Made by a program: the position numbers and the translations under genes. Below the pieces are notes generated by a model. It searched no databases. It was not told the origin of the DNA and saw only the letters and a list, made by a program, of their open reading frames with translations. A stretch of 64,000 bases of DNA. It comes from Acanthopleura granulata. Its lineage: Eukaryota; Mollusca; Polyplacophora; Chitonida; Chitonidae. How positions within the stretch are numbered: position 1 is the stretch's first letter; the number at the start of each line of letters is the position of its first letter. The stretch spans positions 2,505,438 to 2,569,437 of the forward strand of contig JABBOT010000006.1 of assembly GCA_016165875.1 (NCBI GenBank), given 5' to 3'. Positions 24,820-37,482 of the stretch are shown piece after piece.

Positions 24820-26599
24820 TATAAACAGTACAACAAAAGCAAGTTCCCCCCAAAACATTGTTGGATATCTCCTGGGATATGTACCGCAATGAAATTTTGC
24901 GCACTATCCCATTGATCAGGCGGACGTGGTATATCAAGGATTAACGTGCAGGTGCAGTTATGCGCTAATGGGCACGCGCAAACTGAAAATCGGTCGATTT
25001 TGAAAATTTCATAAAGGAGTCAACCAGATTTTTCACCGCCAAATTTTGATTTCATCACAGAATTCTTGTTACCAGTCCTGAAATATTTGTGCAGGTGGGC
25101 ATGAAGGACATAAAACACAAGAAATTCATGTGGTTTAACATGACCTGCATCACCCACATTACTGTCCACAATCTTGGACATTCAGTGTTGCACGTCCTGT
25201 AACTGTGGTATACCATGCCTCGACTATCCAATACGCACAGGGCGATTGCAATTGGCCTTTCGGAGGCCAACACCCCTGTAAAACAGATTGCACGTCGAAT
25301 AAGGGTGACACCAAACGCCATTCGGAAATTGCGAGCGAAGTTTCTCGCATCAGGAGATGCTAAGGACCTGCCAAGAAGTGGAAGGCCCAGGGCAACCACA
25401 CAAAGACAAGATCGGCGAATCACAAACGTCGCACTAAGGAACAGAACGACATCAGGTGTAAGGGTCTGAGTGTGCCACAAAAAAATGAAAAAAAAAAACG
25501 AATGCCATTTTCGACACTAGTGTGGATTCAACTTGCTAGTCATGTCACTTAACATCCATTCTGAATTTCAGCATCAAAGGCCCGAGATCATCTTAGAGCA
25601 GGTGCTGGTGTCGGGACGAGAGGGTTAAGGGTCCAAACAATCAGGAGACACCTAAAGCCATCGGAGTATGTCCAAGGCGGCTGGTGAAGAAAGCCTTGTT
25701 GCTCCGCCATCATAAGACAGCACGTCTGCAGTGGGCGACAAATCATGTTTGATGGGCTAGATGGCAATGGGGCAACGTTTTTTTCACCAACGAAACAGGT
25801 GTGTGTCTCCGTCACGCTGACTCTAGGAGACGTGTGTGGCATTGGCAGGATGAACAACATGCCGAGTGCTGCGTGCAGCCAGTAACAGCCTTCGGTGGTG
25901 GCAACGCAACTGTGTGGGCAGGCATCAGTTTGACAGGCAAGACCCATCTGGTTGCTACTGAGGGACACTTGAACGCTGCTGGCTACGTTGCTCAAGTCCT
26001 CAGGCTGCATGTTTTGCTCTATGCAGCCGCCGTTGGAGATGTCCACGTCGTGCAGGGGTTGTGAATGACTTCTTCCAAACTGAAGGCATTGACCGGATCC
26101 AGTGGCCACCATGTTCTCCAGATCTCAACCCCATCAAACATCTTTGGGATCAGCTGAAACAGTCTATCGTCGAGTTGAGATGGAGTAAACTATTAACGAC
26201 GTGAGACGTCTCCTTCAGGAAGAGTGGTTAGCCATTACACAACGTCAGATCGCACGCCTCACCAACACAATGCAAGCGCGTTGTCAAAATGTGATACAAT
26301 CTCGTGGGGGCTACACATGATATTGACAATTACTGGTCGAGTGAAAATGATTGAATTCTGTGATAAAGAATTGCCGTTGAAAAATCTGGTAGACTAGTTT
26401 TATGAAATTTTCAAAATCGACCAATTTTCAGTTTGCACAAGCCCATTAGCGCACAACTGAACCCACATGTTAATCCTTGACAAACCGTCCGCCTGACTAC
26501 TGGGGTAGCGTGTGCAAATTTCACTGCAATCTGGTACATATCACAGGAGATATGAAACAACGTTTTGAGGGAATCTTACTTTAGTTGCACTGTTTATAA
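24820..26599 (+). mobile_element. Tc1/mariner-like DNA transposon, degenerate
   Basis: About 1.78 kb, bounded by inverted repeats of about 245 bases (24820-25068 and about 26350-26599). Both ends read TATAAACAGT inward, compatible with a TA target site. Paired blocks include GAAAATTTCATAAA, CTGAAAAT and AGGCGGACG. A broken transposase lies between. The element sits in the first intron of CDC42SE. Confidence 0.88.
25215..26205 (+). pseudogene. Tc1-type transposase pseudogene
   Basis: The N-terminus is a paired-like helix-turn-helix DNA-binding domain (25215-25469), with VKQIARRIRVTP and a GRPR linker. A 100-base block with GT...AG edges (about 25458-25571) interrupts the frame and could be an intron or an insertion. 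The catalytic region follows in shifted frames: FFTNETGVCLRHADSRRRVW (from about 25770), GGGNATVWAGISLTGK, and SPDLNPIKHLWDQL (near 26120). Relative to the DDE family, the first Asp is Asn, the QDN segment of the second Asp is deleted, and the Glu of NPIEHLW is Lys. There is also an in-frame stop, so it cannot be active. Confidence 0.88.
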
Positions 26600-26784
26600 A
26601 CCTTTTCACACTTCACACAAGAGAGTAAACTATACAGTTAATAAACTGAAGCACAACTTTCAAGAAAAAGTGTCCAGTGTCCTCCTTAGATGTCACCGAC
26701 AGTTTGAAGACCTGATCTCCTGGTGATAAATCCAACACATAAAGTACAATGTAACACAGCCTGATATTTGTCCCCTAATTCCGC

Positions 26785-26905
26785 TCAAACTTTTTGCCTG
26801 TATGAAAGAGTAACATTTAGTTTTCAACTTAATTCGATTTTGGAGACAAAACTACACTGGTTGGTTTGCTTAATATCAAAGATTCACAAAAAGTAATATT
26901 TTATA
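26785..26905. repeat. Dispersed repeat family C, copy 1
   Basis: Blocks 'TTTGCCTGTATGAAAGAG', 'GGAGACAAAACTACACTGG' and 'TTCACAAAAAGTAATATTTT' match the copies at 48598-48830 and 62550-62750. It has no coding content. Confidence 0.6.
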
Positions 26906-27800
26906 AATAATAGTAATACAATATATAAATTAAATTTACTCATAAATAAATAATAATAACGCCATAGTCAGAAAATGCGATTTACAAAATGTTGAAGTAT
27001 TACAATACGTGCAAGCGTACATGCGCATTGTATTACAGCTGCACGAAGGGTTTAATCTGCCTGTGCAAACAGCAAACAGTTATAATCTTTTAAAACACAT
27101 GATAAACCCTGCATCTGCAATTAGTAGATGTGCAAATATGCATGCATACACACAGCACATGACACTACTAATATACTTGGCATCATGTACCTCTATATCT
27201 AATCCACACCAGGTGTAACCTCTACAAAATGGTTCCATAATTTTTTTTTATCTGAGTCGGACATATTACAAAGTGCTAACGAAACCTGCCAAGGCCAAAG
27301 GTCACTAGGCCAATCCATTACAAAAGCGGGAATGACAGGAGAGCATGGCCTGTAAGTATTTACAGTCATCAAATTGTGTCAATAACTAGGAGAGCCAACT
27401 GAACAGGAAGTTAGGGTGGAAAGCTCTGATGTTGACTGTGTTGTGCTAAGTTTCCACATGCTCTAAGTACCTACACAGTGTACAATACATTACACACAAG
27501 CATGATCTAAGGTATGATGATACTAATTGAAATTTAAGAACATGTCTTTAAGCTCAAATACTCAAATGAGAACTTCATTGTACATTTATGCAGGCATGAT
27601 TAAATTGTCACCCGATGCACACCTGCCTTCACCTCAGACCGTCACTGAACACCACTTATTTATTTCATTACACTTTCTTAAGAATTTTTCATACATGTAT
27701 ATACCACACCAGCCAATGACTCTCTGCGGTGCGGCTCACAAATTTCAAGACCTGCTTAATCCAAATAGCATTTTGAATATTCCTTATGTTATTTACATGT
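26906..27800. other. CDC42SE intron, no feature seen
   Basis: AT-rich and unique-looking. Short ORFs carry no recognisable domain and no splice-flanked exon was found. Confidence 0.4.
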
Positions 27801-27804
27801 GAAG

Positions 27805-27990
27805 CTTGTCAGGCACCACTTAGTTTGTACCGGACAGGATAGGATTTGATGTCTGACAATGTCCTTGTCAGGCACCACTTAGTTTGTACCTGACAGGATA
27901 GGATTTGATGTCTGACAATGTCCTTGTCAGGCACCACTTAGTTTGTACCTGACAGGATAGGATTTGATGTCTGACAATGTCCTTGTCAGG
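27805..27990. repeat. 59-bp tandem repeat, three copies plus a start of a fourth
   Basis: CTTGTCAGGCACCACTTAG begins at 27805, 27864 and 27923, then a partial copy at 27982. The copies differ at almost no positions, so the expansion is recent. Confidence 0.92.
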
Positions 27991-28332
27991 CGGCCTATTT
28001 GCAGGGCTGATATACGATGGCAGTCAGTTTTATGGGTGGAAAAACTTGGAATGCCTGGCATAAACCACCAACCTTTCGCATGTTACCAACAAACTTTCCC
28101 ACAACTGATGTACAGATACATGCATGAGAGTGCCACATTTGGTGGACAACATGTGGCCCTCAAAACAGAATAAAGACAAACGGCCGCTTGAGCATTGTTC
28201 ACTGCTTCTTATCATCATGGCCCAGCTAGAAATGAGACTTCAGGGTGGTAAATTATGTGTTCATAGAAATGTGTGTACATGTATGCACAGATGTCTCACA
28301 GACAATATATCATGTGAATTTCATGACGTGCA

Positions 28333-28470
28333 TGTAATATATCTCCCACACAAGTACATGTAATATATCTCCCACACTAGTACATGTAATATATCTCCCA
28401 CATAAGTACATGTAATATATCTCCCACACAAGTACATGTAATATATCTCCCACACAAGTACATGTAATCA
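28333..28470. repeat. 26-bp tandem repeat
   Basis: Five to six near-identical units of CATGTAATATATCTCCCACA plus CAAGTA. It lies in the CDC42SE intron. Confidence 0.9.
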
Positions 28471-28599
28471 TAATCCATGCATAGGAGCAATCATGGACTT
28501 AGTGCTAAGTAGCCCTTAGCTAAGTGCACTCCCTATCTCTACAACATACGTTGTCACGGCAGTTAAGGGAATACTTAGCTAAGTGCGCTTCATGAAACA

Positions 28600-30040
28600 G
28601 GGGCCAGGAAAGGTTGCCTTGAACTCTATTTCACCCAAAGTTAAGCCTTTTTCACAGTGACACACTTTTCCTTTGATTCTGATTGATTCATCCACCTTAG
28701 AGGCCACTACTTATAATACATTGATTACATGTAAGTACTTATCGCAAAAATTCAAGAGTTGGCATCAAAAGTACTATGAATACTTCATGGTCTTTATGTA
28801 CTTCTGTTTTCACAGGCCGAACTGTACATGTAGGTGAAATGCAGTATTTGCAAGTTTTCTCCCACTGTTTTGGCACAGTGTACCTGTATTTTGTTTCTCT
28901 CTCCCATGGTAATGTCACCAGGGTAGTGCGTCTCAAAGACAAAGAAGCCCCAACCCCGAAAAGTGCATATCTAAGAGGCAAATAAATTACAGCTCTGAAT
29001 TTACATTTTGCTAGTAAAGATACCATCCCACACGTCTCTTCAAAAGAATAACAACTTCGAAACAAACTTTCTAATAGAGAGTTCTCAGCGTCATACAAAA
29101 TGTGCAAGCTACCATAGTTACAGGTATGGACAAAATTTCAGGTCATTTACTATACATGTACATTTGCTACACCTCCAACAACGACTGATAAGTGATCTCC
29201 CTTTGCTTCAAATGAAAGACTCACTTATTCAAGAGCTGGACAATGTAAGCAGCAAGTTTTAGGGGGAGACACATACTAGCAGTAGGAGATATCAAAAATC
29301 CCCTTGCATATAGCGATCACATTGTCTGCTCTGACCTTCAAAGTTCAAACAAGATTTAAAAAAAAAAAATATTAAGGTTGTTACCATAGCGATGGTACGC
29401 GTCAAGGTGAAAGAGAATCATTAGCTAACATGATCATCAAATGATTCATCCGACCTGAGGCGGAATTTTTACAAATACATTGACAAAGCTTCAACTGTTG
29501 TAAAGTTCAAAGCAATGTCGACAAGAAGCTACAAAGCAAAAGTGTACAGGCATCATCCACTAAGCACACTCAAGCATGAAGCACCTTTTGCATGACAACT
29601 TTTTTCACAGTACATCTGCACCTGTATACAGGTGAAACTGAGCAAGATTTACTGCGAAAAAAAATGCATGTGGACTTTGATCTCTGTATTACATGAATAA
29701 CATACATAAAGAAATAAAAGGCTCTGACTGCAAGCAGTATTCAGTATTGCTGTCTGTATATGTATATATATATATATATATACACACACACATAGAGTGG
29801 TGTCAGTCAAACGGCTTTGAAGTTCAGCAATGCTCAAAACCAAACAAACCACTGCATGTACATGTACAGTGTGTACACAGATGCAGAATTCTGTGAGAAT
29901 ACAAGTAGTGTATCACCCAAGATTACGTAAGACTTAAGAATTCCTGGCCACAGATCTGGCTAAACGATTGTGTGCACCTATCTCTTCATGTGAATATCCA
30001 CAGGTTCTTGGAGACAGGTAAACATGGGATGAGCTATGCA
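28600..30040. other. CDC42SE intron, no gene seen
   Basis: Holds only a TA-dinucleotide run at about 29757-29780 and scattered ACATGTACATGT palindromes. No exon with flanking splice sites was found. Confidence 0.4.
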
Positions 30041-30044
30041 AGTC

Positions 30045-30700
30045 GCCCCTTAATGCTGTCTCTTACATCAGGCCAGATGTAAAAAACAGGTTTGTTTACA
30101 GTTACCTTAAATTAATCCACTCAGGAGGACATATGAGCTGTAGAAGGTACATGTAGCCCCTTACTACAGCCTCTGCCTCAGGCCAAGTGCAAAAACAGAT
30201 TTGTTATTAAACTGTCACCTTAATCAAAGCATTCAATAGGACATATTAGCTAGAAAAGGTAGCCCCTTAATACAGTCTATTACTTCAGGCCAGGTGTAAA
30301 AACAGGTTTGTTAACAGTTATCTTAAAACACATCACTCAACACGGCACATGAGCTGTAGAAGGTGGCCCGAGATATTAAAGCAGTGTCTACTTCAGGCCA
30401 GGCGTAAAAACAGATTTGTGAACAGTGACCTCAAACAAATCACTCAACAAAGTATATCAACTGTACAAAGCAGCCCCTTAATTTAGTCTCTTACCTCAGG
30501 CCAGGTGTAAAGACAGGTTTGTTTATAACAGTCACCTCACATCTTGCAACACATCTCGCAACAGGGCATAAGAGCTGTACAAGGTTGACTGTTAAAGCAG
30601 TTTGTACCTCAGGCAAAGTGTAAAAACAGTTTTCTTAACAGTCACATCAAACAAACATGACACATGAGGCGGGCTTATTACAGCCTCTACCTCAGGGTAT
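30045..30700. repeat. Tandem repeat, about 108-bp unit, diverged
   Basis: Six to seven units, each with CCCCTTAAT, then ACTTCAGGCCAGGTGTAAAA, then CAGGTTTGTT and GAGCTGTAGAAGG. They start near 30045, 30155, 30262, 30363, 30470, 30580 and 30670. Confidence 0.8.
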
Positions 30701-31289
30701 AAATAAACAATAACCTTGTTTTCACTTAAAGTTAAGAACAAGTCTTCTGTTACTTGCCATAAAATAGGTTATTTGTTACATTGTATAACTCCTACTGCTC
30801 ATCTTCAAGGCCAACAAACAAAATGGAGAACTTCTCAACAGTTACATGTATTACTCAGGATCAGGACTGAAACTAAAAAATTCGGACCTGATGGGTCATT
30901 CTTGCAGACGAACCTCTGCAAAACGAAGGAATTTAATTGTCTGGCCTGACAGACAACCCGTAATCTCTTTCACTTGTACAATTCACAAGCAACAATACAC
31001 TGGCAAGAAGACATGGATGCCTAAACCGGAAAGAGGAAGTGTGTGTTAGTGGGAGGTGGTGAGTGGAGAGAGAGGTGTTGAGGGAAGGGGGCACAGTCTA
31101 AGGAAGAGCAGGCTGACATTCACAATTTGTCACAGATTTCAGAAAGGTATTATTAATGAAAAGATAAGATAAAAAGTATGTATCCATGTAGGCCCTACTG
31201 AGAGCATTATCAAAAGACGATTACACAACAACAGCTGCAGGAATGGGTCCTTGTACAAGAAATCAATGTCAGAGTGTAAACTTTGCTAA

Positions 31290-31381
31290 ATTCCTGTTTT
31301 ATGCCATATTCAAGAATATTTCTCTTACACATGTACATGAACAAGCATTTTGGTGGGAGGAAACCGGCACAACATCAACAG
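31290..31381 (-). repeat. tRNA-derived SINE fragment
   Basis: CTGTTTTATGCCATATTC and AAGAATATTTCTCTTACAC are followed by GGTGGGAGGAAACCGG in minus orientation. Both ends are missing. Confidence 0.65.
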
Positions 31382-31902
31382 GTACATGTCCTGGAATGCT
31401 CTGTTATTCACTGTATATGTGGTTAGAACGCCCGAACAAACACGTTTGATGTTCTGAGACCGAGTGTGCAACTGATTAAATGAACATATCTGTAGCATGT
31501 TTATGATTGCTCTGCTTCTGACAAACATCAGCTGGGACCACTATGCTTGTATGGAACCACCAGAGATAGCATAGACAGAGGTACCTGTTCCAAAAGCAGT
31601 ACACACAAACTAAAAATCTGTTTGTTTGGAGTAAATATATAACAAGCATAATTTATGAATTTCGGTTAGGTACATGCTTATTTTGAAAATTTATTTTATT
31701 CTCTGAAGAATGGGTTCTATGCTTAATAGCGAAGCTTGTTTTTGAGTTTATTACCACGAATTCCCCTGTAAAAACCCAATTTGTGGCTCATTTCCTTTTT
31801 AAAGATGATGGGGAGGCAGGCCAATTTTAATATGGTGAGGGGGTGTTAAGGTGAAGAAGAATCTGGAGCCATGTTTACGTCAACACTTCACTTTAGTTGT
31901 TT

Positions 31903-32158
31903 TATTTACTGACTGATGTTTTACGTCGAACTCAAGAATATTTCATGATTAAACTAATCAGCATGACAGTGGGAGGAAACCGGGCAGAGCCTGGGGGAAA
32001 CCCACGACCATCCACAAGTTGCTGGCAGATCTTCCCACCTACAGCCGGAGAGGAAGCCAGCATGAGCAGGAGCTGAACTCACAGCGACCGCATTGGTAGG
32101 AGGCTTCTGGGTCATTGCGCTGCGCTAGCACGCTAACCGACTAAGTCATGAGGCCCCC
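31903..32158 (-). repeat. tRNA-derived SINE, near full length
   Basis: The tail is at the left (TTTATTTACTGACTGATG). The body is well conserved, and the head at the right reads in reverse as GGGGGGCCTCATGACTTAGT followed by CGGTTAGCGTGC. Confidence 0.9.
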
Positions 32159-32159
32159 C

Positions 32160-34300
32160 AAATTCATTTTAGAACAACATCTGCAACAATATGATCTAAC
32201 AGTTTCTACAGCAATGTTGTTCTGTCTTCACTGCTACGTTATTAGGCCAAGCACAATAAAGTTTAACTTTCACATTAGTCTCTGAAAAACATTATGGTAG
32301 GTAATTTGGCTTTATCTTTATTTATTTATTACTTTTTGGGGAAGTAGGGGGGTGCTATCACGTTTTTGTCAGGGGATATAACTGCAAAGTTAGGGGAGGC
32401 AAATAGGCAGGGGAGGTAAACAGGCAAGGTACTTCATTTTGTGCATTCTCCTCCTCCCCCGACTAAAAACATTTGGAAAGTGAAAACAGTTGCTGCCCAA
32501 AATAGCTAAGGACATCCTGGTAAGGAAAAAGCAAAGACATTTCCCACCTGGACTTATGATTAGCTGGGAAATGTAAGAAAATGGCACAACAGTTCCACTG
32601 CCATAGCAAATCCTTTTGCAGTGTTCTAATTAATACAAATTTATATTTCACATCTGTCAAATAATATCCCAACTGCACCAAGCTTGAATGCAAAATATAA
32701 TTTCAACAGTTAAAGTGAACATAAAGTCAGCCACTAAAGCTGAATTAATGTGAAGGGTGCATGTTTTTTAATCCCATGAGGTGGCACTGGTGTGAAGTAG
32801 GACCTTGAGCCATTGTTAGTCAAAACTTGATTGTAGTGCAACATCTACAATGTTACAATGTGTTGATTTCTACTGTGACTTGGTTCCATCTTTAATGTGA
32901 CGCCATTATGGTGTGCTGGGAAAGGAACATCAAGGTCCTGCTCCCCATTCCCAAGGAAGTTTACCAGATGTGTTCTCAAAATATTTTGATAATTCTACAT
33001 CGTTTTTCAAGAGAAGAAACTGCAAATGACGTCAGTTCCTAGCCTCTCATTTACTGACGCCATTTCACCTTGTTAGCCATCTGAAGTGGTGTCACATTGC
33101 CTCAGAGCTCTCCTGCACCACTGGTTACTCTAATAAACAGGCCACAAGGTACTAAAATTACATTTGCATACAAGTGTATGTGACCAGGCAAAACAATTTA
33201 ACAGGAGAAAAAAACAGAAACTAAAGGGTCAGACATCCAACTCAAGAGTTTCAGCTCTGTCAACAGTTAGTCTGGGTGCACTACGAGGTCACAGCGTTGT
33301 CTGTCAGCACTGAGCTCTTTTCATAGCTTTGTCTTTGTCTGCATGGGTGTCAACATTAGCTCTGGGTATAACCTGAACATGGTAGGGTATTCCAAACAGA
33401 TTCTTTTCTGCTGCTATCAAGAAGATATTTCCTTTATAAATCTGGCATTGCTACCAGGTAAGGAAAAACTGTGCCACAAATCTTCTCATTCTCAGGTAGC
33501 AGATGTCCCAAGGTGGTTTTCTTGCCAACCAGCCCACGCAAACTCTTGCAGCCTGAACAGGTAAGCATTGTAACACAGCCAGCCATTGTAAATTCCATGT
33601 ACATGTAAATCTATGAGTGTCCAGTTGGATCAAAATACATCAACTTAACACTTTTGATAACTGCAAATTCTGATCCTCTGTCATAAGAACCTTCTCCAAC
33701 AATGAACAGCTGAGGCAATGTGATGTCGAAGAGAAAGTATCACCTGACGTTTTCAGGGATGGTGATTGGCCAGGTCCTCAAGGGAATACACTATGTAGCT
33801 ACTCGAAGTGAAATGTCCGATGATGTCTATTATCAGAGCTGAATTCCATCTTCTAGGCTTTTAAAACACAAGTTTGATACCTGTATCTTACTTAATTACT
33901 TCTTTTTCTCTAAGTATATACATGTAAAGGGGCTTTCCATGTACATGTATAAACAGTGGCAGACTTTATGTTCACTTTATGTTCATGCAAGCCTTTACAT
34001 GTTCACTCAAACACTGAGATTTCTTTCATTCTGGTTTTATTTGATTTAGTAAAGCACAACTTTTGAGCATTTTTTACTCTCAAAAGTGGCAGCCAAAGTT
34101 TGACAAAGATCTGAATTGGAGGGTAGCTGTATTAGTCTGTCTTATAACAAAACTAAACATTGTCAGCAGCACCTGTGAGACAAACGTAGGAATTGGTGTA
34201 GTACACAAGCTCTTGCTGGCAAAGTTACACATACACTTAACTTGTCAGGCCTAATATATACATGTACTACCAGTAAAAGCTTTTGTACAGTACCAGTTCA
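32160..34300. other. CDC42SE intron, no gene seen
   Basis: Low-copy-looking sequence with short ORFs only. Nothing with splice boundaries or a known domain was found. Confidence 0.4.
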
Positions 34301-34307
34301 AAACTTC

Positions 34308-35103
34308 CCGTGTTAGCTCCGTAGGGCTGTGATAACGTACACGATCACAGCCCTGTCTTCCATAAGCCTATTTTAAACAGCTCTGTACTTCTGGTGCTGT
34401 CCTTAATACATCATGCCTAGGGCCGACAAAAGGTGTTTGACCATATTAATGGATGTTTTAGCTGTCAATTCCAGGTGGGTGTCCCCATGTGTCATCACTG
34501 GTAAATTCACACGCACATAAAACGAGATGAAACTCGAACAAATTCCAGGTCTAACCGCCATGTTTGAAATGCATGCTCCTCACAGCGCAGGGAACTAAGA
34601 ATACAAGGGAGGTAACCAAGAGCCAATTTTCTGGTCTGGCTTTGCATGACTGACATCACTAGCCTATTTTGTTCCGAAATCTTCTTATTGATGAATGCTG
34701 TTTATAGACTCTCTCGAGGTCATTACTTGTGAGACAGATCCCAAAAAAATTAGCCCATTTGTCGCACAACAGGTCATTCATCTCAAGTAGTGGCAATGGT
34801 GTCTTTCGTGATATGTATGGTTTCGACGCTGTGAGGAGTATGCCTTTTAAACATGGCGGTTAGACGTTTCGAATTACTACAAGTTTCACATCTGTGTGGA
34901 CTTCCCAGTGGTGACACATGAGGACACCTACCTGGAATGGAGAGCTAAGATGTCCATGAGTATGGACAAGCACTTTTTAACTGCCCCCGAAACGATGTAT
35001 TGAGGACAGCACAGGAAGTACAGAGGTGTTTAAGGTATGCTTATGGAAGACAACAGGGCTGTCATCCTACACGTAATCACAGCCCTACAGAGTTAGTGTC
35101 AAA
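34308..35103. mobile_element. Foldback element with about 290-bp inverted arms
   Basis: Left arm 34308-34600 and right arm about 34820-35103 are diverged reverse complements. The outer ends are GTTAGCTCCGTAGGGCTGTG and CACAGCCCTACAGAGTTAG. Inner blocks include the paired AACCGCCATGTTTGAAATGC and CTTTTAAACATGGCGGTTAG. Each arm tip carries its own small hairpin (AGGGCTGTGAT...ATCACAGCCCT near 34324-34355). No ORF for a transposase is present. Confidence 0.8.
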
Positions 35104-35483
35104 GGCACAACTACCATTGTTTATTTTAGTTACATCATGGTAGGCCACACTGAACATCAGGCTACAAGTGCTCTGTAATATTTCCTCCAACTACTGAGCT
35201 AGTAACATACACCTAAAGGCAATGGCAATGTAAAAGGCTTAAGGTCACACCAGTTGCATGATTTAAGCTCATACTGGAAATGGATACGGCTATTAGAATC
35301 ACCTTCACAATGTTATGGTTTTTCTTTCGCTTTACTCCAGAAGATCTCTTGACCTCTGCGACAACCACAACCAGTGCGACCTGGTCTCAGGGGAGTCTAA
35401 ACTGGGTCATCCAATGAAATCTCTCAGAACATCCTACTTTGTTTTACAGTTGATGTTGTTTGATCATGATTAAGACCTCATCT

Positions 35484-35725
35484 GCATTGCACATTTAGGA
35501 AGGACACTGATTGGTCATTGCACATTTAGGAAGGACACTGATTGGTCACAACAACTTCTTCACCCTGGCACCTTACTGGTTGAAACCAGCTACATGTATT
35601 TAAACTAAAGATGAATTACCCACCAAACATGCCAGAGTCATCCCCCGTTTTTATTGGTTGAAACCAGCTACATGTATTTGAACTAAACATGAATTACCCA
35701 CCAAACATGCCAGAGTCATCCCTGT
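35484..35725. repeat. Two local duplications (about 33 bp and 80 bp)
   Basis: GCACATTTAGGAAGGACACT with TGATTGGTCA occurs twice, 33 bases apart. GGTTGAAACCAGCTACATGT with about 50 following bases occurs at about 35578 and 35658. Copies are almost identical. Confidence 0.85.
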
Positions 35726-37380
35726 AGGGAGAATGAGTTAAACGTGATACATGACTGGCGGTTAGGTGTGAGGGGGGAATCAGATGTTATTACCGTTGAT
35801 GCAACACAGTAATAACTGAGGTACACAGCTGCTGGCCACGTCCATCAAACCCTACTGGCCAATGTCAGACGTACACTTAGTATGTGGGCAGTTCATATCT
35901 TGGCTTTTCCATGAGGTTTGGAATTTTCTTAGTTCAACCAACTGGAACCAGATGAAATTCCCAATAGTGGGGGTGCTTGGATCGGAATTCCGCAGACTAT
36001 CTGGTTAAGTTGGTTAAATAAGTTAAATACTGAAAAATTCCAATCAATCAAACTCAAATAGCTTTGCTCAGCCTCTACTTCTTTTACAGCACGGTGGGCA
36101 AACCCAGTATGTGAAATAAGTACAATTTCCAAATTCTTTGGACTGCTTGCAGTTAGATAAAACTTGGCAGAAGTGAAAATTAGAGATGCTGTGAGAGTTC
36201 TGGCAAGCACATCCTGAGAATCCATGCATGTCACTTGTGTTAATGTCAGTGTGGCCCTTAAAATATTACATTAATAACCCCACAACTAACAATTTACTGA
36301 TATGATCTAACTTGTAGTTTTGCAGTAATGTCATAGCAGCTCTGAGGCAATCAACACCACTTTCTTTGGTCAGGTGACAAGCCTGCCAGAGGTGAAAACA
36401 AGCCAATTTAATCCAGGCTAGGTAGGCCTTCAATGAGATTTTGCCCCCCAAAATTAAAAAAATCAATCTTTTACACAAAATTTGTCTGGAAAAGTAACCA
36501 GAATTTGTCTATCTTTAAAACATGACAATTTCAGTAACTTACAATTCATTAAACTTTGGAAATCAGCAAAATCTGCATCGTGCATTTAACCCCACATTAT
36601 TCATCATGTAGTCCCTTGCGAAGTATCCTGATACTACTTTTTCCATACATAAATTTTTCAATAACATGTACTACTGATCTTTAATTTAATAAGATGAATC
36701 GGCACTGCAGCTGTGTCGAGAGCTCACACTATTTTGGACCAGGCAGGGTGGGGTCTCATGCGAACTACCTTGATTTTGTGGAGGTTAACAATGTTGTTGT
36801 TGGGCATGAGAGCCACCACCCTGTCTCGTCCAAATCTCAAAAGACTTCTCCAATGGGGATTCGGTTTATTAAAATGAGACTATAGAACAGATAGTAACTA
36901 TGATTTATGACAACAGAAACTTTGTATCAAAGTTTCCAATATGTTTAGGAATGCTAAGCTGGCTGATACTTAAAATACTGCTTACCTCATGACTTATACA
37001 GTGCTGTGTACAATGTGCATAATTAACTTTAGAAGGAGATGCAAGTAAACAGTGTTGCATAAAAAAATTTACAGCCTGTACTATTAAACTAAATTATCAT
37101 TTTACTGAACTGTTAAGCAAGAACGAGCTACAAGGTTAAATTAAACAATGGAGACATTTTGTGTTTTCATAACTGAAACTTTTACACACTCCGGCCGGTA
37201 TGCAGTCAGCCAACTGTACCATGGCGTGTGTTGTTGTTGTAAAAGATGACTAACCGTGCACTTACGCAGAACTATCGCACTTTCAAAACAAATTTACGAC
37301 ACGTAAAAGTTTGAGTTTGGGTGCGACTCTGGGAAGTCTAATTCACAAAATCACCCCTGCTGTGCAGGTTATTAAACTAT
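35726..37380. other. CDC42SE intron, no feature seen
   Basis: No repeat, exon or conserved domain could be supported here. Confidence 0.4.
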
Positions 37381-37386
37381 ACTTAC

Positions 37387-37482
37387 CAGTCACCGGGAGA
37401 TCAGAGGGAAAGTCGTCTCCCAAAACTTCCGCACTTCCTGAGGCTTTTTGACACAGGCGAAGTTTCCCTGTCGCCGTGCTGC
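37387..37482 (-). other. CDC42SE2: Non-coding first exon of CDC42SE (predicted)
   Basis: On the minus strand a GTGACTG|GTAAGT donor lies at 37387/37386. The block upstream is GC-rich and has no ATG. Its splice partner would be the acceptor before 21573, giving a first intron of about 15.8 kb. One frame is open, but it lacks a start and meets a stop about 60 bases upstream, so I read it as 5' UTR. The upper boundary is uncertain. Confidence 0.5.

Noticed and set aside
25588..26112. 174-residue antisense ORF
   Set aside because: It lies opposite the Tc1 transposase, whose sense-strand motifs are unmistakable. The antisense frame is a shadow.
27805..28470. Regular repeats that could be mistaken for a CRISPR array
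   Set aside because: The repeats are contiguous with no unique spacers and the DNA is animal nuclear.
37387..37482. Open frame in the CDC42SE first exon (KACSTATGKLRLCQK...)
   Set aside because: It has no ATG and meets a stop just upstream. CDC42SE proteins start at the CFNCC exon, so I treat it as 5' UTR.
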